Source of the DNA: Coccinella septempunctata
Lineage: Eukaryota; Arthropoda; Insecta; Coleoptera; Coccinellidae
Reading direction: 5' to 3'
DNA: 64,000 bases
Assembly (NCBI RefSeq): GCF_907165205.1
Contig: NC_058193.1
Span: 9,176,001 to 9,240,000, forward strand
A program made the position numbers and the translations under genes. How positions within the stretch are numbered: the stretch's first letter is position 1; the number at the start of each line of letters is the position of its first letter. This document shows, piece by piece, positions 33,299 to 44,484 of this stretch. The notes under the pieces are model-generated. The model did no database searches. It was not told the DNA's origin and was given only the letters and a program-made list of their open reading frames with translations.

Positions 33299-34675
33299 TT
33301 TATTGCTATAGCAAATGGCTAACGACTTGCGTCTTACTGCCAGTATTATGTAACGTGCGTTCAAAAAAATTCGTCGTCAAGTAGGCTATGAAATTTTGAA
33401 GGCTGATGTTCGGTGGCTGAACGTATGTCTTTCCTTGAATTACTTCATCTTCCCAAAATGTAAACAATGATGACATTAACCTATATATCGTAATTTTGTA
33501 CGGAAAGGCACTTTTCAGAAAAGGTTACCTGTAAATTTCACCCAACGTTCGAAAAGCATTTCTTTCATTGAGTAAGATGACAAGAATCCAAACAATCTGA
33601 GGCGGTTAGAAAGGTTCTTCGTAAAAATTTTAACCGTCCACTATTTTCATACGTAAGAGACATGAATCTTGAATTGATCGTGGTAGTATGTTTTTTGTAA
33701 GAAGGTTCTAGTTACTTCAGTCATATGAATAAATCACAGTAAGATTCTCAATAAAATGTTTATTAATTCTCTATAAATATTGTTTATGACTAAACTAAAA
33801 GAACTGAATTACATGAAAATAGCTATTGGACAATTTATTAAAATTCAATTCAGCTATAAAAAGGCATGATGCTTTCTCCTTCATAACGTTCTGCTATCGA
33901 AGTTCCATAAAAGAAAGTAGGTCCACATTTTGCCTTTGACTGATGCATACTGTCAGTATGCATCAGTTCAGTATGATACTGAACTCCAATTTTTCTCGGA
34001 TGCTACAAGGTTAGGTAATCACAAATCACAACAGTTTTCTGATAACATGTCAATCTTTATGGAAACAAATGGATATCTTTTTTTTCAAAATCGGGTGGCA
34101 TATGCCAACGGATACTCCATCCACTTGAGATAAAATCTGAAGAGAGGTTTGTCGAGCTTCTGTCACCATGTTTTCATTATTACTGAACTCTAGAGTTTTC
34201 TTTTTTGGTATACCACTTCCTTTTTTGTTTGAACATACCTGTTTCGTCGACACATCCCAAAACAGTACAATGGAAAAATTCATTCTTAAAAATCTACAGC
34301 AACATAGGCTTCAATGAAGTCGCCGGAACAGAATATTTCCATTTTCCTTCAATTTTCTTTCCAATTTTGAAGTAGAATTCAATAGTAAAAGTCTTTCACA
34401 CGTCCGTAAAAACCATCTTTATAATTTGCTGATAATTTTAATTCAACAACAACCCAAAATGCTAAAATGACAGTTCCCCTGGAAAATAGTGAAGCACGAG
34501 CTAAGAATTACGTTTAGACACGAAATATCGACGTTCAAAATTCCATAGCCTACTTGACGACGAATTTTTTTGAACGCACGTTACATTTCATTGTATATTA
34601 CAATTCATAGTTGATGCTGAGTTACAATTCTGTAATTATAATATATTTAGAAAAGATAGGTCCATTCTTTCTAGT
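33267..34675 (-). mobile_element. LINE 3'-end-like insertion with (TC)n tail, itself hosting a DNA transposon
   Basis: On the minus strand the left end reads ...GCAATAAATTTTCTCTCTC, a polyadenylation signal followed by a (TC)n tail (33267-33294 on the plus strand as GA repeats). This suggests a small retrotransposed 3' end inserted into the LINE F endonuclease. No coding domain is seen in the roughly 170 bp that remain after removing the DNA transposon. Boundaries approximate. Confidence 0.5.
33348..34586. mobile_element. Non-autonomous DNA transposon, 1,239 bp, 53-bp terminal inverted repeats
   Basis: The end at 33348-33400 (starting ATGTAACGTGCGTTC) is the reverse complement of 34534-34586 with one mismatch, and weaker symmetry continues inward. 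No transposase-like open frame is present. Internally, two adjacent hairpins CTGATGCATACTG / CAGTATGCATCAG and GTTCAGTAT / ATACTGAAC lie at about 33939-33986. No clear target duplication, so the superfamily is not assigned. Confidence 0.8.
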
Positions 34676-36497
34676 TCCAAATGAGCGGGGGGTGGAGTAT
34701 TGATTGCGGTGAAAAAACGCAAACAATTGCTTTGGTTTCTTCTTTGCGCAATAACGTTGAGGATATTTTTGTTTTACTTAAGTGTGATACTGATGTTTTG
34801 TTGGGAGATGTTTATATACCTCCTAACTCGTGCGCTTCTGCTAGAGTTCAGTACTTTGAGAGCCACTGTGTGAATTTAGACCATGTAGTTGGTATAACTA
34901 GAACGGATACTGTTTTTATAGCGGGAGATTATAACTTGGGAGGGATCGATTGGCATGATGCGACTCTGAACGGGTGTACTGATTTATGTGCTCGAATTCT
35001 GGGCGATGCCCTTGGTTTTAATGATCTTTTTCAGATTAATTCATAAGAAACTTGTATGGCGCTTTGTTAGATCTTGTGTTCTCTGGGAATCGCTATCTCT
35101 CAATTCAGCCTGCCGTCGATATTCTCTCCAGGTTGGATGCTTACCATCCCGCACTATTTGCCAATATTCCGGTCAACGTTGTACATTCTCCAGATGTGTG
35201 TGAAACCTCGTACAACTTTAAGAAAGCCGATTACGAAGCATTAAATAAACACTTCTTGGAACTTAATTGGGAAGCTTCATTCCATGACAATGCCGAGATA
35301 GATGATGTGGTTGATGTGTTTCATGATGTTGTTTTCAGGGCCATAGATAGATTTGTTCCAAAAATTCTCATTAAGAAGTCCACTTTTCCTCCCTGGTATA
35401 CTCCCGAACTGAAAAATCTCGTTTTCAAAAAAAAAGGAAATTCACCGTCATTATAAGAGATATATACGCTAGGAAGATTATCTTTCTTTTTCTGAGATTC
35501 GGTCGGCTTGCGCTAGTATGGTGGAGTCATGCTATTCTGATTATATTCAGAATATAGAAAATTCAATTAAGAACAATATTAAATCATTTTGGAATTTCAC
35601 TAACTCGAAAAGAAATGACAATGATTTGCCGACAAGTATGCACCTGCTTGGGAGAAGTGTAGAATGTGATACTGACATGGCTGCCCTCTTTTCCGAACAC
35701 TTTCGATCTACGTACGTTTCGGGTCCTACTCTTCTTGATGATTTAACATGTTCCGATCACTTTGGTGAAGACATTTTATCTTTTTCCCTTGACGAGATTG
35801 CCAAGAAGTTAGAAACTTTCGATACAGGAAAGGGTCCGGGACCCGATTTCCTGTCGGCATTCTTTTTGAAAAACTGTGGTTCTTCAATGGTGCTTCCACT
35901 TAAGATATTGTTCAACAGATCCTTATCAACTGGTGTTTTTCCTACCAAATGGAAGTGTAATACGGTAAAACCATTGTTCAAGTCTGGGAGTAGGCATAAC
36001 ATCGCCGATTATAGGCCTATAAGCATTATAAGCGCCATTCCTAAAATCCTTGAAACATTAATACTGGATCGTATAGAAATGGATATATCGTCCAGATTAG
36101 TCGAACAGCAACACGGCTTTATCAAGGGTAAAAGTGTCGACTCTATTGGTCTTCTCCCAGTATGTCTTCGATTCTTTGGAAGGTGGAGGTAAGGTCGATG
36201 TTGTATATATGGACTTTTCAAAGGCCTTCGATAAGGTGGATCATTGCATTTTGAGTGAAAAACTGTCGTTCGTTGGAATAACTGGTATGTTGAAGAAGTG
36301 GTTTATATCATATTTCACCTGCCGTTCTCAGTCAGTTAAAGTTCGTGATTCCTACTCCCCATTATACATTGTTGATTCGGGTGTACCTCGGGGTAGTCAT
36401 TTCGGCCCTCTGTTGTTTCTTCTTTACATTAATGACATCACCACTTGCTTTAGGTTTGCACTTTTTCTTCTGTTTGCTGACGACCTAAAAATTTATT

Positions 36498-36518
36498 CAA
36501 TAATAATAATAATAATGT
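36498..36518. repeat. AAT microsatellite, left flank of Dong/R4 copy B
   Basis: (AAT)6 directly before the Dong-like element. Matching repeats at 40420-40438 flank its other end. Confidence 0.9.
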
Positions 36519-36713
36519 CTGGCCTGTCTGGCAGCTATCTAGTAGATGGCCTGCCTGGCAGCCATCGTAACGACGTAGACGGTGCAGCCAGCCACGCCTG
36601 CTGTCCGCAGTCCCATTCCTTTTTCCTCTCTCTTTCACATCCTTAATAGGGGTGCTCTTTCTGCTCTCATTTCTCTACCCCTCACCGAAACCGAGAAAGG
36701 GGAGCACAAACCC

Positions 36714-37672
36714 ATGAAAATGGTGATCACGAGAAGCCTCGGAAACAAGTCGCTGCCTGGGGATCATCAGGGCATGTCTGGAGCCGGCGCTGGATATGAC
36801 AGCATGCGGGACGTCGGTGGCAGGATGTTGAGGAAGCGGGCTCCTGCTGCAAAAGAAGCTACAGCTCCAAAGCAACAACAGCAACCAACGAGTCCAATTC
36901 AATCGTCGACTCGAACCGCTGAAGGTGCTGCGCAGGATATTCAGCCAGTGCTCACCCAAGCGGGGTTAGTTAGAAAGCGCATGAAGTGGACAACGTCCAT
37001 GAATGAAACTATAGTGCGCATATATAACTCCATCACGGGACTAGGGCAGAACACGAACAACTATAGGAAAAGGCTCCATGAGGAATTCTGCAACGCCTAC
37101 CCAAATCTCAATGTCACAGAACAACGAGTGGCAGACCAGTACCGCGTAATTCTGAGGAATGAACTAATACCAACGGCCCGAATAGACGCAATTAAACGAG
37201 AACTTCAGAGTCCGCCTGCAATAGAGAATAACACCAACATCTCTGATGAAATTCACATGCCTGGGCAACAACAGGCAGAAGAAACTGATACTGAAAGTCC
37301 ATCTTGCAACGCAAGTGATTCGAACACCAGGACGATAGGGAAGAGCTCCGCCGACAAGTTGACTCTGACATGAGGAGATACTTTGCCGAACTGGAAGGAA
37401 CAGATCCTCTTCATCGAGTAGCACCTCCACGGCTCAATACATCCAAGAAACTGTCACTTATAATCGACATCTTGAATAAGGACGTTTTACCTGAATACCT
37501 ACAGAACGGAAGTTCATTGGAATATCTGCATCTAGTTTTTCACTGTGCAGCGCTAACGACAGCGAAAACCATAGGGGCAAAAATTCGCCGAACGAGCAAT
37601 GATGGTCCAAAATTACACAAATTACACGCGCCAGCATGGCAGAAACGTCTTCAACACAAAACAGAATCTTGA
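36714..37672 (+). pseudogene. Dong/R4 copy B N-terminal region with Myb-like domain
   Basis: The likely ATG is at 36714 or 36720 (MKMVITRSLG). A low-complexity Gly/Ala/Gln region is followed by KRMKWTTSMNETIVRIYNSI and FCNAYPNLNVTEQRVADQYR, a Myb/SANT-like helix set that in this clade recognises target DNA. A frameshift near 37330 leads to DMRRYFAELEGTDPLHRVAP and LSLIIDILNKDVLPEYLQN, ending at a stop near 37672. Confidence 0.75.
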
Positions 37673-37690
37673 ACAGAACGGGAACAGAAC

Positions 37691-39850
37691 TTGAACGGGA
37701 ATCGAGGAAGAAAGGTTGTGAAAGCTGCCAAAGAGATCATGGATAGAAACAGGACACACACAGAACGAGAGACGGAGAATGCTACAGCTCAACATTGCTT
37801 CGACACTCTGAAGCAAAAATTAAGTCTGTATGCAGAACGCCTGAGGAGATATAAAAGCAATTATAGCCGGAAAAGAGACAATAATTCATTCGAAAAGTCG
37901 GAAGAATCTTTCTACCGGTCACTCACATCGTCGGATGGAGAGAATGGAAAGTTACCACCAAAGGAAGCCATTGAACAATTCTGGACCGAACAATTATCAA
38001 CGAAACCTCACTTCAATGGAGATACCGGATGGATTGAAGATGAAAAATCTGAAGCTATAAAATATGAGCCGATGCAGCATGACATGATCACAATTGAAGA
38101 AGTAAAATCAGCTATCAGAGGACTGCACAACTGGAAAGCACCTGGGCCTGATGGATTACAGAACTTCTGGATCAAGAAACTTTGGATCATGCATGACAAA
38201 TTGACCTCCGCAATAAATGATGTCATTGAAAATCCTGAAAGAATGCCAGTATTCCTTACACATGGCACAACATTCTTGTAACCTAAAGACCAAAGGAATA
38301 CAGAAGACCCATCCAAGTACCGACCAATCACATGTCTTCCAACGATGTACAAATTAATCACATCGTGCATTTCAAACCGAATTCACAACCATTGCGAAAG
38401 GAATAACATCATCGCCATGCAACAGAAAGGATGCACCAAAGACAGCCGAGGATGCAAAGAACAACTAATAATAGATTCAGTTATCTGCAATCAAGCGTTC
38501 TCCAAGCGAAGGAATCTTTACGCTGCGTACATAGACTACAAAAAAGCATTCGATTCTATACCTCACGAATGGCTCTTGACGATCTTGAAGATTTACAAGG
38601 TGGATCCCAATATTGTTAAGTTCCTGAAAAACGCCATGTCAACCTGGCGTACTAGTCTTCAAATGAAAGCAGCAGATTGCTCCATTACAACAGGACCTAT
38701 TCCAATAAGACGCGGAATTTTCCAAGGAGACTCGCTGAGCCCTCTGTGGTTCTGCATGGCCCTGAATCCCTTGTCTCATAGATTGAATTCTACGGACTAC
38801 GGATTTTCCATCAAGAGCGGCAGTAGAACTATGATGAAACTGAATCATCTCCTTTACATGGACGACTTGAAACTCTTCGCATCTACCAAAAAACAAATGC
38901 AACTGATGCTGAAAATGGTGGAAGGATTCTCGGAAGACATCAAAATGAAGTTTGGACTTGAAAAATGTCGACTGCTTAACATAACGAGAGGGAAAATAGA
39001 AGATGGTACGTTCAAACTCAAGGAAGGTGCAGAAATTGAAGCATTAAAGGAAGGAGACACATACAAGTATCTAGGCATAAAACAGGCAAGAAAAATCAAT
39101 CACACCCAGATAAAGAAAGAATTAGCGGAGGAGTTCACCCGAAGATTGAGGAGGATAATGAGAACTGGTCTTAACAGCAAGAATCTGATAAAAGAGATTA
39201 ACACCTACGCCTGCTCGGCGCTGAGCTATTCATTTGGTATTATCTCTTGGACGACCACGGATTTAGCAGCTTTACAGAGAAGAATAAGGACGATGCTGAC
39301 TAAACACAATAAACATCACCCCAAAAGCTCAATAGAACGGACCGAGCTGCCACGACATCTTGGGGGTAGAGGAATTGTTGATTTGTCCAACCGTATGTCC
39401 CAGGAAATTGAAGGACTTCGAAAATATTTCTTGAGCAAGACAACTTCGTCAGAACTCCATCGAGTAGTTTGTGTTGCTGATAGTTCTACACCATTAAAGC
39501 TACAACAGGATCACTTGGAAACTGTCGAACACTCTGCAGAAAGTAAAATGCAGAAACTGATTGGCAAACCTTTGCATGGGAGGCACCAGAACGAGGTCAA
39601 CCATGATTACGTCGACATATCTGCGTCGAACTACTGGTTGACTTCCGGAAGGTTGTTTCCTGAAACAGAGAGCTTCATGCTCGCCATCCAGGATCAGGTG
39701 ATTCCAACAAGAAATTACATGAAGTACATCGCCAAGGATGCCTCAGTGGCGGACGATAGCTGTCGTTATGGCTGTGAGACACATGAAACTATCCAGCACA
39801 TCACCGGGGGATGTCAGAAGTTCGCGGGCACGGAGTACAAAAATTCATGA
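37691..39850 (+). pseudogene. Dong/R4 copy B reverse transcriptase
   Basis: One frame from 37691 to 39850 with a single nonsense codon (TAA, 38279-38281). RT: LHNWKAPGPDGLQNFWIKK, PSKYRPITCLPTMYKLI, AAYIDYKKAFDSIPHEW (motif A; Asp at residue 64 of the segment starting 38345), RRGIFQGDSLSPLWFCMALNP (motif B), LLYMDDLKLFAST (motif C, YMDD 171-174), KMKFGLEKCRLLN and GDTYKYLGIKQ. Thumb: LPRHLGGRGIVDLSNRM. The CCHC motif follows at residues 473-490 (CRYGC...HITGGC). A frameshift near 39830 separates it from the endonuclease. Confidence 0.88.
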
Positions 39851-40430
39851 TGCTGTTGCCAAGATTCTTCACCAAGAATTGGCACTAAAACACCAACTTC
39901 TAACTTCGAAAAAGGTTCCTTATTACAATTACCATCCGGATGGAAATAACCCACAATAGACCAGACCTCATATTGCTCAATAAGGATGAGGACAGAGCAC
40001 TATTCATCGACGTGGCAATTCCAAATAATAACAATCTTCTAGATAGGCACACTGAAAAAATTTCAAAATACAGAGATCTCGAGGAACAGACCAGAAGACA
40101 GTGGAAGCTGAAAGATATCAAGACCATCCCTATTGTCATTTCACCTACAGGCCTGATACCGAAGAAACTACTAGAGAACTTGAGGAAACTTCAGTTGGAC
40201 GAAAATATCTATAGAGTCATGCAGAAGGCGGTACTGCTCGGAACGGCGAGAACTGTACGCAAGTACATGGGGAATGCAGAGGAACACCGTCTGCTCCGAC
40301 AGGAAGTGCGGGTGGAGCAGGAATCCAGCCTACAGCAGGGAGGCGAGGAGCGACCCGGACCCGACCACCACCACGAGCCCGACAACCTGGAAAGGGCTCC
40401 AACAGAGCTTAATCCTTTTGATAATAATAA
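39840..40430 (+). pseudogene. Dong/R4 copy B restriction-like endonuclease
   Basis: Readable in two frames: HDAVAKILHQELALKHQLL, and then HNRPDLILLNKDEDRALFID (the PD...D core) with VAIPNNNNLLDRHTEKISKY, TIPIVISPTGLIPKKLLENL and QKAVLLGTARTVRKYM. The nuclease nicks the target for target-primed reverse transcription. The frame does not stop inside the element: it reads on through the AAT repeats into flanking DNA and ends at 40503. Confidence 0.82.
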
Positions 40431-40438
40431 TAATAATA
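40421..40438. repeat. AAT microsatellite, right flank of Dong copy B and tail of LINE H
   Basis: On the minus strand LINE H ends AAAATAAATATTATTATT, so the same repeat is the LINE H tail and the Dong target. Confidence 0.85.
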
Positions 40439-40590
40439 TTTATTTTCATAATCGAATTACATTACGAAAAGAAAATAGGTCAAACATGAGAGAAAAGAAA
40501 TGACAAAAAAATATACTGCAATAGGATCTCATACACCCAGATAAGAATTGCATCCGAAATACTCTGCTATGTTGTAAGGTTCCAAGTCAG

Positions 40591-43213
40591 TTAGGAGTTT
40601 CCGAGTTTCTCTCTTGAATTTACTAGGCATCTGTGGATATATAATGCAGATATTGTGAGAATACCTTCCTTTCTAAATAATCCTCGACAGGTTGTTTTGG
40701 AGGATAAGTGAAGCATGGCCCTTAATGTTCTTTTTTGAACAACAAATAATCTTCCAATAACCGAACTGTTCCCCCACGCCAATATTCCATATCCCATCGT
40801 AAATTGAAAACTCGCAAAGTATACAGTTCTTAGCAACTCGTAATTGGCCAGCTGTGACAGTACCCGAATGGTGTAGAGAACCGAATTCAGTTTTTTCTGC
40901 AGTCTGTCAACATGGTCAGACCAGTTTAGATGTTGATCCATCGTAACTCCCAAAAAATTAGTACTCTGACTAAGTTTTAAACAGTGTCCCTGCAGGTCAA
41001 TTGTATCAGGCGTGACGGTTTTTGTTTGAGAGGTTCCAAACATCACACATTCCGTTTTATTCAAATTTGGGGTAATTTGGTTAATTTGACACCATTCAGA
41101 GACTGTTGAGAATTTTTTCCGAGCTAGCTCAACCACCACAGACACTTTGGGAGCCTTATTTAAGATATTGGTATCATCTGCGTACATTACCACGTCCACA
41201 TTCGTCTCATCATTGAGCCCCGCGGCCATCATCACATCAGCGCAATCGATAGTCTCCTCGAACAGAATATAGTCAGGCAAGTCATTAACGTAAACCAAAA
41301 AAAATAAGGGTGCAGCAATGTCACCTTGAGGGACACCTGCATTCAGTACTTCATCAAGTGAAGTGTAGACAACACCATCGATCTCAACGGAAACTCTCTG
41401 AACTCGACCTCTCAAATAGCTCCGCACCAGATTAAGCTGGTTATCCCTAATCCCGTAGGTCCATAGTTTTTGACACAACCGATCATGATCGACGCAGTCG
41501 AAAGCCTTGGAGAAGTCAAGGAAGAGCCCCATAGGAATGAGATTGCTCTCCAGCGCCCGCAGAATCGATCTGGTCAGTTCAAATATCGCAGTTTCAGTGT
41601 TCCTTGACTTGAGAAATCCATGCTGAGAATTGGAGAAAACGTTAAATTTGTGAAAAAAGCTGAGGAGCCTATTCACCAGAATCTTTTCAAACAGTTTGGA
41701 GAACGAAGTGAGTATACTGATAGGTCGGTAGTTTCCGAGATCGTCTTTGTTTCCTTTTTTGAAGACTGGTCGTACAATCGCAATTTTGAGGGGGTTTGGA
41801 AAAACCCCATCTCTGAATGCTATAAACATTATGTGGGCTAAAGGCTTCGAGATTATAGTGATGGACTTCTTGATCACCGTTAACGGTATACCGTCGTACC
41901 CAGAAGACCAATTATTTTCCATGGATCTCGCAGTACGAATCACTTCATCCGGAGTTATCTCGAAGAGGAAGAATGAATTTCTATTTGGTCGAATGGTTTT
42001 TGTAGAGACGTCCACGATATTCGTAGGAACATGAGAGTACATTGAGGAGGAAACAGAGATGAAATGCTTATTAAAAGCATTTACAAGGTTCTGTGGATCG
42101 GCCGACTGCAGCTTTGATTCACTCCTATCTTCTTTACCTGTCAAATTTTTAATCACCTTCCAGATTGCTCTTGGCTTATTGCTGGAGTTGCTGATTTGAG
42201 CATTGATGAATTTTTCCTTATTTCGTTTGATGGCGTCGTCGTATAATTTCTTTGTATCACGGTAGGAATTGATAAGTTCAGGGCGGATACGACTCATTGT
42301 GTACAAGCAGTCCAATTGGTTTTTGAGTTTCAAGACCTCTGGCGAGTTATCTATGTAGTTTCTCCGAGATGATTTCCTGCGGACGACCAGAGGAAAAGCC
42401 ACATCGAATATATATTTGAATTTATCGAAAAAGACTTTCCACATCGTCTCAACATCTAGATTATGGTAGACGGAGAGATCATCCCAGTCCTCAAGGGACA
42501 GAAGTTCTAGGAAATCTTGCATGGTTGATTCATTAATCCTACGAGTTTGTTTCTTTATATTCCTGGAGTGAGCTTCGCCAGCAGGAAATGAGAGCAATTG
42601 GGCGGTATGGTCGGACAGGTGCGAGGGAACAACAACAACATCACAATTGATCATGTTTGTTATAAAGTTATCAAGACAAGTAGAAGAAGTTGGTGTTATC
42701 CTCGTTGGTTCATGAACTGTCAAATTGGCCCCGAAGCCTTCCAGAATTGATAGGAAATTTTGGGTTACCGAGTTATTACAAAGTATGTTAACATTGAAAT
42801 CACCACCTATTATATAGTAACAGTTACAGTTTGTTAGATTTTGCAGAAGTTGGTAAATTCTTTCTAAGAATACATTGATATCACTTCTAGGATATGAATT
42901 AGGTCGATAAATAGAGATAATCACATATTTGACAGTATTAATGCATGTTTCTATCGCAGAGCACTCGAAGACATAAGGAATGCTATTCATAAGATCTAAA
43001 CGCTCTTTATAAAATATTTCGTTCCTGCAGTAAATGGCGCATCCACCATGGCAACCAATCGGTCTACAATATTTAGACGCAAGTTTGAAACCACAGATAT
43101 TCAATGCTTCGAGTTCCTCCGTACCTTGCCAGTGCTCTGTGACGCATAAGAAATGAGGGTTATGTTGACTTACAAATTGTTCTAACCTAAATTTGCAATT
43201 ATTGAGAGATTGT
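40591..43213 (-). CDS. LINE H ORF2: endonuclease and reverse transcriptase
   Basis: Open frame of about 870 codons. A TTG at 43104 is the first near-cognate start, but the endonuclease begins further upstream in the same frame (RQNVQSLNNCKFRLEQFV and LCVTEHWQG), so translation must start or enter near 43213-43265, overlapping the end of ORF1. No ATG is available there. Endonuclease: GCAIYCRNEIF, SIYRPNSYPRSD, IGGDFNVNIL, LSDHTAQLL. RT: IVRPVFKKGNKDDLGNYRPI, QHGFLKSRNTETAIFEL, GLFLDFSKAFDCVDHDR (motif A), AGVPQGDIAAPLFFLVYVND (motif B), MYADDTNIL (motif C, YADD). Thumb: FLGVTMDQHLNWSDHV and GILAWGNS. The C-terminus ends at NSREKLGNS. All catalytic motifs are intact. Confidence 0.9.
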
Positions 43214-43229
43214 ACATTCTGACGGAAAA

Positions 43230-44213
43230 CTATGCACCTTTCTTTGGATCTAGTGATTTGCTGTTGTTGAGGCGGAATAAAAAATGGTTAATTTTGCTAC
43301 CTTCCGGCTTAGGATTCTTCATTTCCTCGAACATCGAAGCTGGCACAGTCAACTTGAAGGATGAGTATTCGTTTGGTCTATTGGACTCTAATTTCTCACA
43401 CATAACACCATTGAAACCATTTACGCTGAGGTATTTTTCCAAGACTTCAGGCCTCAAGGCTGGGTCAAGTTTGCAGACATGCAGATAACCGTATTTAGGA
43501 GCACCTTTTATTGACATCAGTTCCGGTTTGCCATTGCCAACAATACCTCGATCTATTCTTCTCGTTTTTTTGTTCTTCACGGGGATAAATTCATCTACCC
43601 CATTTTGTACCTTGTTGTCGTCCTTACAGGAATCAGTATCAGATTTGTGTTCGGATTCAATTGATTTAGAGGGAGTATTAACATTCTGTAGTCTTGTAGC
43701 TTCCTTACCCTTTGATGTACTCATGGGCTTGTTATCTTTGAGGTCTATTTTTGGTTTCAGCGCTTCACTAAAGGTTTTAGCTTTAGTTTTAGACGGTACT
43801 TTAAGTTCAGAGCCGTTGATGTTTCTCAGTAGTTGTGCATTTTCAGCCCTAAGATTGGAGACCTCGTTTTTGAGGTTAGATATTTCAAGCCTCAGTTCCT
43901 CAACAACGGGTAAAAATAATGATTGGAAGGATTTGATAATTATATGCTCCATGCTCTGGAGGAGTGTATCGGTGGAGGATACCGCAATCGACGGTGTATT
44001 AGCCAATTCACCAGTTTTAGAGGTTATGTTTTTTGACGAACAGGCGTTGCATAGCCACTTTTTGGAAGTTCCTGTTTTTCTCATTGTTTCCAGATCCTCA
44101 ACGGTTAGATCAACACACTGTATATGAAACAGGTGAGAGCTATCACTGGTACAAGGTATAGAGTCGTCATAACGACTAATCGCCTTAGAGCACTTGCTAC
44201 ACGTAACAACCAT
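43230..44213 (-). CDS. LINE H ORF1: PHD finger, coiled coil, RNA-binding protein
   Basis: 327 codons. Residues 5-60 form a PHD-type zinc finger: CSKC, C, HLFHIQC, WLCNAC. A predicted coiled coil follows (VVEELRLEISNLKNEVSNL, 110-140), then a charged linker, then a C-terminal domain with GYLHVCKLDPALRPEVLEKY, FKLTVPASMFEEMKNP and INHFLFRLNNSKS. ORF1 proteins of this kind bind element RNA; PHD fingers can read histone tails, and whether this one does is unknown. The stop TAG at 43230-43232 overlaps the region where ORF2 must begin. Confidence 0.82.
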   Translation of the reverse strand: MVVTCSKCSKAISRYDDSIPCTSDSSHLFHIQCVDLTVEDLETMRKTGTSKKWLCNACSSKNITSKTGELANTPSIAVSSTDTLLQSMEHIIIKSFQSLFLPVVEELRLEISNLKNEVSNLRAENAQLLRNINGSELKVPSKTKAKTFSEALKPKIDLKDNKPMSTSKGKEATRLQNVNTPSKSIESEHKSDTDSCKDDNKVQNGVDEFIPVKNKKTRRIDRGIVGNGKPELMSIKGAPKYGYLHVCKLDPALRPEVLEKYLSVNGFNGVMCEKLESNRPNEYSSFKLTVPASMFEEMKNPKPEGSKINHFLFRLNNSKSLDPKKGA

Positions 44214-44340
44214 GACAATGATACATTACAGATATCTGAGATATCTGGGATAAGTGAATTTTCCTCTGGAGAGGAGTGTGAAAGCCGCAAGGCTAAAGTC
44301 ATAGATTTATTGCAGAGTAATCAAACAATTTTATAGAATA

Positions 44341-44484
44341 CATTAAACAGAGAAAAATAACTGCAAAAGGACTTACGTCAGTGATACTGTTATTATTATA
44401 AGCCCTGAGATGCCAACCAAAAAACCAGTCATTCATTCCCACACTTCACACCATAAGCTCCAAGAATGCGCACACCCAGAGGAA
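44341..44484. other. Short spacer between LINE H and LINE I
   Basis: Contains a TTATTATTATA run near 44388-44399. Otherwise unremarkable. It may be the LINE I tail. Confidence 0.4.

Larger units (their letters stand above)
33139..36500 (+). pseudogene. LINE F ORF2: endonuclease and reverse transcriptase, interrupted
   Basis: YYQNFRSIRSKFKLYELV and LLTETWLDPSIE (33139-33270) start the endonuclease. Foreign DNA follows from about 33267 to 34675. The endonuclease resumes with GGGVLIAVK, GDVYIPPNSCAS and AGDYNLGGIDWHD, then LLDLVFSGN. Linker: FPPWYTPELKNL. RT: GPGPDFLSAFFLKNCG, VKPLFKSGSRHNIADYRPI, QQHGFIKGKSVDS, a shift, VDVVYMDFSKAFDKVDHC (motif A), SGVPRGSHFGPLLFLLY (motif B with PQG changed to PRG), LFADDLKIYS (motif C), running straight into (AAT)n at 36500. 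The remainder is missing. Same type as the element at 1-1348. Confidence 0.85.
36519..40420 (+). mobile_element. Dong/R4-like LINE copy B, near full length, between AAT repeats
   Basis: About 3.9 kb with a 5' UTR (36519-36713), one original ORF now broken by two or three frameshifts and one nonsense codon, and a 3' end running straight into AAT repeats. The domain order (Myb-like DNA-binding region, RT, CCHC, restriction-like endonuclease) and the TAA-repeat target fit the Dong branch of the R4 clade. The clade was assigned by motif recall, not alignment. Confidence 0.82.
40439..44340 (-). mobile_element. LINE H, APE-type non-LTR element with both ORFs open
   Basis: 3' tail with AATAAA and (ATT)n at 40421-40445, ORF2 at 40591 to about 43213, ORF1 at 43230-44213, and a short 5' UTR of uncertain extent. 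It is the only LINE here with two long uninterrupted frames, so it is comparatively young. The 5' boundary near 44340 is a guess. Confidence 0.8.

Noticed and set aside
40217..40489. Arg/Pro-rich frames at the 3' end of Dong copy B
   Set aside because: Alternative frames of the GC-rich C-terminal tail of the Dong ORF.
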